From assembly GCA_035762175.1 (NCBI GenBank), contig DASTPP010000168.1:1-14971 (forward strand): 14,971 bases of DNA, read 5' to 3'. The translations under genes and the position numbers were made by a program. The notes under the pieces were generated by a model. The model did no database searches, was not told the origin of the DNA, and saw only the letters and a program-made list of their open reading frames with translations. The DNA is from DASTPP01 sp035762175. Its GTDB lineage: Bacteria; Myxococcota_A; Polyangia; Polyangiales; Polyangiaceae. Positions 7,061 to 13,358 of this stretch are shown one piece after another (the first letter of the stretch is position 1; each line of letters starts with the position of its first letter).

Positions 7061-7327
7061 ATGGCGCGCCGCGAGCTCGGTGCGCAGATCGCCCATTTGG
7101 CTTCGGTCGCCCCGGACGCGTCCGACCGCCTCATCGATCGACTCGCGCACGCGTTCTCGCCGCTCGACGCAGGGCTCGCCGACGGCCCCGAGGTCCAGCG
7201 CAAGGACGGTCGGTACGTCCGACGCTGGCTCGTATCGCCACTGCTGCTCTTCGACGAGCGCGATGGGCGCGAGGTCATCATCCGCCGCGTCCGGCACGGC
7301 GCGCAGCGGCCCATCACGCGGCACTGA
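7061..7327 (+). CDS. RelE/ParE-superfamily toxin-like protein
   Basis: The protein has 88 residues from ATG 7061. The C-terminal half has the ParE beta-hairpin pattern: RYVRRWLVSPLLLFDERDG (51-69), then EVIIRRVRHGAQRP (71-84). The N-terminal half is the helical hairpin (ELGAQIAHLASVAPDASDRLIDRLAHAF). ParE proteins inhibit DNA gyrase and RelE proteins cleave mRNA; this sequence looks closer to ParE. Starting at 7061 it lacks the usual first beta strand. The same frame continues upstream to a CTG at 7040 that overlaps the antitoxin stop (CTGA) and would add Ser-Val-Cys-Leu-Thr-Ala, restoring the strand. Either CTG is used, or the original ATGA start has mutated and the toxin is weakened. A fragment of a DUF4351 gene begins two bases after its stop. 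Confidence 0.7.
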   Translation: MARRELGAQIAHLASVAPDASDRLIDRLAHAFSPLDAGLADGPEVQRKDGRYVRRWLVSPLLLFDERDGREVIIRRVRHGAQRPITRH

Positions 7328-7328
7328 C

Positions 7329-7436
7329 GCGGGCCGAGAGGCCGAGCTCGAGCGCTGGGGCGAGCGCGTGCTGACGGCGGCCTCGCTCGACGAGGTTTTC
7401 ACCAACGGACACCCGCCGGCTCACCGCGTACGCTAA
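7329..7436 (+). pseudogene. Remnant of a DUF4351 gene tail
   Basis: Positions 7338-7419 match 2438-2519 without gaps at 76 of 82 bases, a constant offset of 4,900. Translated, this gives REAELERWGERVLTAASLDEVF, the end of the nuclease protein at 1613-2509. The original stop TGA has become GGA, so the frame runs on to TAA at 7434-7436. The match extends about ten bases past the old stop, so DNA rather than just the coding part was duplicated. No upstream part of the nuclease gene is present; the break is at the toxin gene's stop. Confidence 0.85.
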
Positions 7437-7534
7437 GTAGGTCCGCACGAGGTTTGTCTTAGTGCCAGGCTGTGCAGGCCTGGTGCAAGGCAAGTTCGGC
7501 GGGCAGAGGGGGGCATTTCTTTTGCGGACCTACT
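7436..7534. repeat. 99-bp segment bounded by perfect 12-bp inverted repeats
   Basis: AGTAGGTCCGCA (7436-7447) and TGCGGACCTACT (7523-7534) are exact reverse complements. Between them lies a small hairpin formed by CCAGGC and GCCTGG near 7470-7490. Size and structure would suit a miniature inverted-repeat element or a recombination site, but no target duplication is visible at the borders and no matching transposase is in the window. It begins at the last base of the DUF4351 remnant's stop. Confidence 0.6.
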
Positions 7535-8081
7535 CGGCCGCCTCGCCCGCGCATCGCGCGTCGACTCGCTCGCGCGGGTCGGCGACTGCCGGCCGGGGGG
7601 CCCGGCAGCCGCCAGGCCGCGCTCATCGGCGCCGCGCTGGCCGGGCCCCCGCTCGAGGCAAACCTGCGCCTGCGGGGCTCGCGGCACGCCGACCGGGTCG
7701 AGGGCACCGGCTCGCCGGGGTGCCCGCGCCTCATCAGGCGCGAGCCCGGGCGATGGCCTGTGAGCTCGCGTGGGGCGAGGCCGAGTTCGTCGACGGCACT
7801 TGTCGCGTTCGCATCGACGACGCTACGAAGAACATCTCAATGCATGGCCGCTGGCGCGCCACGCGCGGGCGCACGCTGAACGCGCGAACAGCAAGGGCCG
7901 GCCTCAGACCAATGGCTTCGAAGGCTAGAATTTTCTGTCGTCTTGGCTCCGGCTCGGCCGTCCAATCATTAGAGTTGTAGCCCCCCCGGCATCACACATG
8001 CCACTACCATGGCTTTCGTCAACATTTTTATCGTTTTCGTCGTCGCCAACCCGTTCGGGTTCGGCTTAACGGAGGTGGCTC
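7437..8081. other. Intergenic interval before the CHAT gene
   Basis: Apart from the 12-bp inverted pair (7436-7534), nothing is firmly recognisable. A frame from ATG 7753 to 7980 could encode a 75-aa protein (MACELAWGEAEFVDG at its start) but has no family match I know and no clear ribosome site. The final 100 bases turn A/T-rich (8010-8040), as expected for a promoter in this genome. They end in the inverted repeat AACCCG-TT-CGGGTT (8048-8061) and a ribosome site for the next gene. Confidence 0.5.
8048..8076 (+). promoter_or_regulatory. Operator-like inverted repeat and ribosome site of the CHAT gene
   Basis: AACCCG (8048-8053) and CGGGTT (8056-8061) are exact inverted arms around TT, in the leader just downstream of an A/T-rich stretch. 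GGAGGT at 8071-8076 is a near-ideal ribosome site, five bases before GTG 8082, and decides that start. The inverted repeat could be an operator or an RNA hairpin. Confidence 0.5.
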
Positions 8082-9575
8082 GTGGCCAAGAATGACGATG
8101 GGCGCGCGTTGTCACGCGACGTTGATCCATTCGGCCCTCGGCCATTGGCCGCAGAGGCGGAGGACGACGAGGAGGGGGGGAGCGACCCCTTCACCCCGCC
8201 CTGCACACCGCCTAGGCCGCGGCGGCGTGAAGGCGTCAAGCTGCTCTTTCTCTCAGCCAACGCGGCTCCGTCGCGGCGGGTGGGCGTCGACCGAGAGTAC
8301 AAGCTCATCGAACGGAAGGTACGCTCGTCTCCCTCTCGGCAATTGGTCGAGCTCGTGTCGGCGTGGGCCGTCACCTTCGAAGATTTGCAGCGTTGCCTCC
8401 TCGAGCACGAGCCGGACATCGTCCACTTCGCGGGCCACGGTAACGCGAGCTCCGAGCTCATGCTCCTCGACGAGACGGGCCAGCCCGCGCCGCTGCCGCC
8501 CGACGCCCTCGCCTCGCTCTTCCAGGTCCTCGGCCACGACGTGTCGCTCGTGGTGCTGAACGCGTGCTTCAGCAAAGCGCAGGCCGCGTCGGTGTGCGAG
8601 AGCGTGGGCCTCGCCATCGGCATGAGCAACGCCGTCGATGATGGGGCCGCCATCGCCTTCTCGGGCGCCTTTTACGAGGCGCTCGTGTACGGCCGCTCGG
8701 TGCGCGACGCGTTCGCGCTGGGGGTGACGGCCATCAAGGCCAAGAAGGCCCCGCAGCAGCGCGTGCCGCGCTTGCTCGCCCGCGCGGACGCGGACCCGGA
8801 CCGCCGCCTGCTCCCGAAGCCGAGCTTTTTTTCTTCCTTCAAGAACGGTTCGCTCAGGCGACACCTCGCGAACACGTTTCGCCGCCGGCGCACCATCGAG
8901 ATAGCCTTTAGAATATCGCTATGCTTGTTGGTCGCGGCGCCCGCCTGGCAATCGTATCACTGCTTCGTGGCGCGCCAACTGGGAGCCCCGAGCGCAACCA
9001 TGTCGTTGCCGCCAGGGCCGGCCGTGTCCATCGATGGCAAGGCCCTCGTGCCCGACGTCCGTCGCGCGCTCGGGCCTTTGACGCCCATACCGAGGGGGCT
9101 TGAGGCGGTGGCCTCCGCCCGTCTGAGCGCGCCCGCCATGAGCGCACCAACGGTAGCATCAGCGCCCCGAGATGCGGGCTTCTCCCCCCAGGGGTTCGAC
9201 GTTGCTCTTACCCTCTCGCCCCCCGATGCGCACGTCTTCTTGCAGGGCGTCGACCTTGGCACGATGCCAATCTCGGTGCCCGTGCCGGCGGGCGGGACGG
9301 TCGAGGTCGAGATCAAGCGCGACGGCTTCTGGGCGCAAACGATCGAGCTCGATGGCTCGCAGCCGACACGCGCCATTCGCCTCGTGCCCTACTCGAACGC
9401 GGGGGCCAGCGCGCGCCCTCCCCAAGTGGCCGATGGCCTGACCAAGGGTGGGGCACGAGGGCAACCACTTGCCGAGCCGGCTCGCGACCCGAACCTACCC
9501 GACAGCCAGCCACCCAACGCCCGGGGCCGTTCGGACTTCGAAGAGGGCCCGCCCACGTCGCCCCGGCCCAACTAA
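8082..9575 (+). CDS. CHAT-domain cysteine protease with one membrane segment and extracytoplasmic PEGA-like domain
   Basis: This 497-aa protein starts at GTG 8082, fixed by GGAGGT five bases upstream. Residues 1-50 are an acidic/proline-rich leader. Residues 51-215 form a CHAT (caspase-like, clan CD) domain: VKLLFLSAN (52-60), DREYKLIERK (70-79), DIVHFAGHG (112-120, catalytic H119), LVVLNACFS (156-164, catalytic C162), then GMSNAVDDGAAIAFSGAFYEAL (180-201). Both catalytic residues are present. Residues 272-292 form a single hydrophobic segment preceded by Arg-rich sequence (RRHLANTFRRRR), so the protease should face the cytoplasm. Residues 372-436 resemble a PEGA beta-sandwich (PDAHVFLQGVDLGTMPISVPV, then VEIKRDGFW), which would lie outside. 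The tail is Pro/Arg-rich. The layout suggests a transmembrane receptor-protease. The substrate is unknown and no gasdermin-like gene is nearby. Confidence 0.88.
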   Translation: MAKNDDGRALSRDVDPFGPRPLAAEAEDDEEGGSDPFTPPCTPPRPRRREGVKLLFLSANAAPSRRVGVDREYKLIERKVRSSPSRQLVELVSAWAVTFEDLQRCLLEHEPDIVHFAGHGNASSELMLLDETGQPAPLPPDALASLFQVLGHDVSLVVLNACFSKAQAASVCESVGLAIGMSNAVDDGAAIAFSGAFYEALVYGRSVRDAFALGVTAIKAKKAPQQRVPRLLARADADPDRRLLPKPSFFSSFKNGSLRRHLANTFRRRRTIEIAFRISLCLLVAAPAWQSYHCFVARQLGAPSATMSLPPGPAVSIDGKALVPDVRRALGPLTPIPRGLEAVASARLSAPAMSAPTVASAPRDAGFSPQGFDVALTLSPPDAHVFLQGVDLGTMPISVPVPAGGTVEVEIKRDGFWAQTIELDGSQPTRAIRLVPYSNAGASARPPQVADGLTKGGARGQPLAEPARDPNLPDSQPPNARGRSDFEEGPPTSPRPN

Positions 9576-9718
9576 TCTGCCGTCTTCGGCAAGGTGGTGC
9601 CGGCTTCGCGAGCGCCAGCCTCCCGAGTCTCGGGGGGCGAACGCGCTTGCACGAGCGTTCGGTCTCGATTCGTTGAGCTCGTCGCTTTGCGGGCTCGTCG
9701 CGCTCTGTCGGGGTCGCG
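9576..9718. terminator. Convergent intergenic region with several hairpins
   Basis: Three inverted repeats lie between two convergent genes: TGCCG/CGGCA (9578-9591), CCCGAG/CTCGGG around one base (9622-9634) and CGAACGC/GCGTTCG with a 10-base loop (9638-9661). None has a T-run, but such a cluster could end transcription from both sides. Confidence 0.35.
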
Positions 9719-10624
9719 TCAGAAGCGCACCCCGAATTCAGAAGTCCGCGCGGTGGGTACCACCGGGCCGCGCCCGCTGGTCGCCTTCTCGGTCGAGAGC
9801 GCGTAGGCCGCCGCCGCGCCGCCGACGACCACCACGCCCACCCCCGTCCAGAACCACCATTGCGACCAGAAGGGCCGCGCGTCGACGGCCCGTTCGCGAA
9901 ACACCACGACGCGCTCGGTCGGCCGGGCGTCGCCCTGCTGGCTGAGCTGCACCGTGATCAGCGTCGGGCTGCCGCTCGGCAGCTCGATCTCTTCGCGGTA
10001 CGGCTTGTAGCCCTCGGCGCTGATTTCGATGACCGCGCGCCCCGCGTTGACCGGCACCTCGAGCGGGCGGTCGGGCAGCTTGGTGCCGACGACGGTGTCG
10101 CGCACGAGCACGCGCGCCCCGGCCACGTTGACGTTGACCTTGAGCAGGGCGACCTGGTTGCGCAACAGCGTGATGCGCTTGTCGAGGTTGGGCGCCTGCT
10201 CGAGCTCGCCCGGCGAGGCGTTCGCCTTGAAGCGCAGAAACCAGGCGAGCGCGTCGGCATTGCGGCCGACCTTCTGGGAGGCGGCGGCGAGGTTGTAAAA
10301 GAGCTTCGGGTCGTGCGACAGGCTCGCCGCTTCTTGGTAGGCGACAAGGGCGTCGGCGTAGCGCCCCTCGTCCCAGGCCTGGTTGCCCTGGCGCCGCAGT
10401 TCGTCCGCTCGGGCCGCGTCGCCGACGAGCCGAGGGGCGAGCGCGGCGCCCGTACTCGTCGGTGCGGGCGCCTGGGGCGACGCGGCGGTGCTCGCGACCG
10501 CCGCCTGCGACGCGCTGGGGGGAGGGCCGGCCTTGGGTTGCGCGCTCGCCGCCGACGTCAGGGCGCCGAGGGCGAGGGCGAGCATCGTGGTAGAGAGCCT
10601 TCGGGCGAGGTTCGTCGAGTTCAT
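9719..10624 (-). CDS. TPR-PEGA envelope protein
   Basis: This 301-aa protein has a signal peptide (Arg-Arg at 8-9, hydrophobic 13-24, likely cleavage after ASA-28) and an Ala/Pro/Ser-rich linker to residue 65. TPR-like helices follow at 74-136 (RRQGNQAWDEGRYADALVAY, then FYNLAAASQKVGRNADALAW). A PEGA domain spans 161-228 (VNVAGARVLVRDTVVGTKLP, then EISAEGYKPYREEIEL). A membrane segment lies near 256-276 (WFWTGVGVVVVGGAAAAYAL) before a short tail. The TPR and PEGA parts therefore lie outside the cytoplasm, probably as a binding or scaffold module at the envelope. ATG 10624 overlaps the kinase stop as ATGA, indicating translational coupling in one operon. Kinase plus TPR-PEGA pairs are common in myxobacteria; the specific role is unknown. 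Confidence 0.85.
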   Translation of the reverse strand: MNSTNLARRLSTTMLALALGALTSAASAQPKAGPPPSASQAAVASTAASPQAPAPTSTGAALAPRLVGDAARADELRRQGNQAWDEGRYADALVAYQEAASLSHDPKLFYNLAAASQKVGRNADALAWFLRFKANASPGELEQAPNLDKRITLLRNQVALLKVNVNVAGARVLVRDTVVGTKLPDRPLEVPVNAGRAVIEISAEGYKPYREEIELPSGSPTLITVQLSQQGDARPTERVVVFRERAVDARPFWSQWWFWTGVGVVVVGGAAAAYALSTEKATSGRGPVVPTARTSEFGVRF

Positions 10625-11283
10625 GCGAGGGTGCCTAAAAACCTTTCGACGTCCGAGCGTTCGGTGGGCTTTGCTGGCTCCGGAGCTGCGGCGGGGGCAG
10701 CGGCCTTGGGCGGCCCTGGAGCCGTCGCGTGGGCAGCGGGCTCGGCCGCCGCCGGGGCGACGGGTGCCTTGCCTCGGCGCGACGGTGAGGCGGGGCGAGC
10801 GGCGGCGGGCGCGCTCGGCGCTTCGGCGGGCGCCTTCGCCTCATGTGTCGTCGCGGTCGAAGTGCCCGCCCCGAGCTCTCGCGGCGCGCCCCTCTCGGGG
10901 GCCGGGGCCGAAGGCGAGGGGGGCGCCGGTTCGAGCGAGGCGGCGAGCGGCGCCGACGAGGCCGCGAGCGGCACCCCGCTTCGAGCCGACGCGCCCGCGC
11001 TGGGCGTCTCGTCGGGCGAGGTCGCGTGCAGGTCGGGGGCCGCGTCGTAGTGCAGGCGCGCCGCCCGAAGGCCCACCGTGAGGCTGCCGCCCACGAAGAG
11101 CCCGACGGTCACCAAAGCGAGCCAGAGCCCCCGCGACAGCGAACCGGCCCTCGCCTCGGCGGGCCGTGGCGGCACGACGTGGCTCTTCGCCCCCGTCGTG
11201 GTGCTCTCGCTGAGCGCGTCGGTGTCTGACGGGCGCGGCGGCGACGGCGCCTCGGGCGCCGAAGGAAGGGTGGCGCGCGGGGT
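10621..11283 (-). CDS. C-terminal part of the same kinase, in the shifted frame (membrane segment and Pro/Ala-rich tail)
   Basis: This frame continues the kinase as PRATLPSAPEAPSPPRP, a Ser/Thr-rich juxtamembrane stretch. A membrane segment follows (GLWLALVTVGLFVGGSLTVG, about residues 337-356 of the joined protein), then about 150 Ala/Pro/Ser-rich residues ending RSDVERFLGTLA. The layout (cytoplasmic kinase, one membrane span, low-complexity outer region) is standard for bacterial PknB-type receptors. It has no start signal of its own here. It is presumably expressed only if the frameshift is a sequencing error, is corrected by slippage, or is absent in other strains. Its stop overlaps the next gene's ATG. 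Confidence 0.7.
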   Translation of the reverse strand, partial: TPRATLPSAPEAPSPPRPSDTDALSESTTTGAKSHVVPPRPAEARAGSLSRGLWLALVTVGLFVGGSLTVGLRAARLHYDAAPDLHATSPDETPSAGASARSGVPLAASSAPLAASLEPAPPSPSAPAPERGAPRELGAGTSTATTHEAKAPAEAPSAPAAARPASPSRRGKAPVAPAAAEPAAHATAPGPPKAAAPAAAPEPAKPTERSDVERFLGTLA

Positions 11284-12139
11284 CGAACGGGGCGAGCGCG
11301 TCGGCGAGCTCGCGCACCGTCTGGAAGCGACCCGCGGGCTCTTTGCACAGGGCGCGTTCGACGACGGCGACCAGCGCCGCGGGCAGCTCGGGGCGCAGCG
11401 CACGCAGCGGCGGCGGGTCTTGCGTCGAGACGGCGTAGACGACCCCGAGCGCGCCCTCGCCCTGAAAGGGCAACTTGCCCGACACGAGCTGATAGAGCGT
11501 AACCCCCAGCGACCAGATGTCGGTGCGCGCGTCGACCGAGCGGGGCGAGCGCACCTGCTCGGGCGACATATAAAGGTAGGTGCCGAGCGGGGCACTGGTC
11601 GCGGTGCGGTAGTCGGCGGGGCCCGCGTCGCTCAGCTTGGCGATGCCGAAGTCGACCACCTTGACGAGGCGGCGCTCGCCCTCGACGCTGAGAAAGAGGT
11701 TCGCGGGCTTGATATCGCGGTGCACGATGCCCGCCCGGTGGGCCTCGTCGACGCCCTCGCACGCCTCGCGCACGAAGCGCACGGCCTCGTCGACGGGCAG
11801 CGGCCCGCGCTTGCGTAGCTCGTCGCGCAGGCTGTGGCCCTCGAGGTACTCCATCACCAGGTAGGGCAGGCCCTCGGGCGAGGTGTCGACGTCGTAGACG
11901 CGCGCGCTGTGCGGCCCGCGCAGCCGGGCCGCCGCGCGGGCCTCGTGCTCGAAGCGATAGGCGAGCTCGGGGCGCGCGGCCACCTCGGGCAACACCACCT
12001 TGATGGCCACCCTCTGCCCGAGCCTCAGGTGTGTCGCCTCGTAGACCGCGCCCATGCCGCCCTGGCCGAGCTTGCGGGTGAGCCGATACTTGCCAGCCAG
12101 CGTGGTACCCAACGCGGGGAGCAGGTCGCCAGAGGTCAT
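10841..12139 (-). CDS. PknB-like Ser/Thr protein kinase, catalytic part (frame shifts near 11280)
   Basis: The kinase domain is complete in this frame: GQGGMG loop (25-30), VAIK with K47, E66, catalytic HRDIKPAN (140-147), DFG (163-165) and SPEQ (192-195). It is a Hanks-type kinase with all catalytic residues. After FDPAR, about residue 288, the frame gives only Arg/Gly-rich sequence without structure. The neighbouring frame continues with a normal kinase juxtamembrane region, membrane segment and tail down to 10621. One extra base (CCCCG at 11278-11281) therefore seems to split the gene; removing it gives a 505-aa protein. The continuing frame ends in ATGA overlap with the TPR-PEGA gene, which supports it as the true C-terminus. 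The 432-aa version ending at 10841 is probably an artefact of the shift. Confidence 0.85.
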   Translation of the reverse strand: MTSGDLLPALGTTLAGKYRLTRKLGQGGMGAVYEATHLRLGQRVAIKVVLPEVAARPELAYRFEHEARAAARLRGPHSARVYDVDTSPEGLPYLVMEYLEGHSLRDELRKRGPLPVDEAVRFVREACEGVDEAHRAGIVHRDIKPANLFLSVEGERRLVKVVDFGIAKLSDAGPADYRTATSAPLGTYLYMSPEQVRSPRSVDARTDIWSLGVTLYQLVSGKLPFQGEGALGVVYAVSTQDPPPLRALRPELPAALVAVVERALCKEPAGRFQTVRELADALAPFDPARHPSFGARGAVAAAPVRHRRAQREHHDGGEEPRRAATARRGEGRFAVAGALARFGDRRALRGRQPHGGPSGGAPALRRGPRPARDLARRDAQRGRVGSKRGAARGLVGAARRLARTGAPLAFGPGPREGRAARARGGHFDRDDT

Positions 12140-12602
12140 GCCAGAAGCTCGCTCCGGAGAAAAACGGGTCGAGGGCCGCCGCTCGGCGGGCCCCCGCTCA
12201 ATGCGATCACACGCGATGCCCCGATGCCTATCGTACGGCCACGCTCCGCGAATTGCCTAGCCACTTCTTGGATTCTTTTCTGCCAATAAAGTGAGGTTTG
12301 TACATGAGCGATACGGCCAGCCCCCCCTGACGGCTCGTGGGCCGGGCGCTGTGCCTGGCGGGGGTCAGCCGACACCCGCGACGGCCCCACGGTCGGGTCA
12401 GCACGCCGAAGCGACAAAACGAACGAGTCGAAACGTGCCCCCCGAGTCGCCCCGTGAATCCTTCAAGGTAGGCCCCCTCCCGAAGCGACAAGTCGATCAA
12501 ATCGATAGGCCCTTCGTGCGACATGTCGAACGAAGACCTGTGGTGCTCTTCGAGCTAAGAATCGACTTGAATGCATGAGGTCTGTTCGATACGGTCGGGC
12601 CT
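12140..12602. other. Divergent intergenic region between the kinase operon and the lipoprotein gene
   Basis: No gene is supported. It should hold the promoters of both flanking transcripts. The most notable part is the A/T-rich stretch 12262-12293, an imperfect inverted repeat (CACTTCTTGG / CCAATAAAGTG). Near the lipoprotein start, CTTGAA (12566-12571) and ATACGG 17 bases later could be a weak sigma-70-like promoter, but the match is poor. CGAAGCGACAA occurs twice (about 12408 and 12482). Confidence 0.45.
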
Positions 12603-13358
12603 ATGAGAATGCGCCTCGGCAGGTGGGGGCTTTGCGCACTCGTGTCCCTTTCGGCGAGTGGCTGCCAAGAGCCGACGCAGGTCGAGCTACGAGTCTCGAC
12701 CGACCTGCCCTGCGACCGGGTGCACGGCACCACCGTCACCGTCGGCCCGCGCGGCGAGCTCGAGGCCGCCCACCCCGCCACCTCGCTCGCCACCTGCGAG
12801 GCGGGCGACGACGGCGCGCAGCACCTGGGCTTCGTCGTCTTCGTGCCTCGGGGCGAGGACGACGAGGCTTTTGCCATCAAAGTCGTCACGGCCGTCTCGG
12901 CGCGCTCGCCCGACGCCTGCCAGCCGGGCGAGGGGTCGGCGCGGGGCTACCAGGGCTGCATCGTGGCGCGGCGCGAGCTGCGCTACCGGCCCGGGCACAC
13001 GCTACGGCTCGAGGTGCCCATGCTCCAGCAGTGCGAGGGGGTCGAATGCACCGTCGACAGCACCTGCTTTGACGCCACGACCTGCATGCCGGCGGGCGTG
13101 ACCTGCACCAAGGAGGCGTGCACGATCGATGACGCTCCCGACCTGCGCTTTGCCAACCCGTCGGGGCCGGGGCCCGAGGCCGGGGGGGCGGCGGGGGCAG
13201 CGGGCGGCTCTGGGGGCGAGGCGGGGGCGGGCGGCCAGGCGGGGGACGGGGGCGAGGCGGGGTCGGGTACCGGTGCGAGCGCAGGCAACGGCCCGGGCGG
13301 GTCTGGAGGCACGGGCGAGCAGGGAGGGGGAGGAGCCGGGGGGGGGCGCCTGTCGTGA
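12603..13358 (+). CDS. Cys-rich lipoprotein with glycine-rich linker (N-terminal part of an RCC1 protein)
   Basis: The frame encodes 251 aa. Residues 1-20 are a lipoprotein signal (MRMRLGRWGLCALVSLSASG) with Cys21 as the lipidation site, so the product is anchored in the envelope. Residues 22-150 look like a beta-rich domain (VELRVSTDLPC, then HLGFVVFVPRG, then RRELRYRPGHTLRLEVPM). A cysteine cluster follows (CEGVECTVDSTCFDATTCMP and on to CTKEACT, about 143-174), then a long Gly/Ala/Glu linker (about 185-248). The frame stops at TGA 13356-13358 just after nine consecutive G. Shifting one base at this tract joins the linker to the RCC1 repeats through Ala-Pro-Val-Val. This makes a fused protein of about 740 residues the likely ancestral form. 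The ATG at 12609 is an alternative start. Confidence 0.8.
   Translation: MRMRLGRWGLCALVSLSASGCQEPTQVELRVSTDLPCDRVHGTTVTVGPRGELEAAHPATSLATCEAGDDGAQHLGFVVFVPRGEDDEAFAIKVVTAVSARSPDACQPGEGSARGYQGCIVARRELRYRPGHTLRLEVPMLQQCEGVECTVDSTCFDATTCMPAGVTCTKEACTIDDAPDLRFANPSGPGPEAGGAAGAAGGSGGEAGAGGQAGDGGEAGSGTGASAGNGPGGSGGTGEQGGGGAGGGRLS

Noticed and set aside
7462..7980. 172-aa plus-strand protein
   Set aside because: It starts inside the inverted-repeat segment and has Arg/Pro/Ala-biased composition; only a possible 75-aa part from 7753 looks protein-like, without support.
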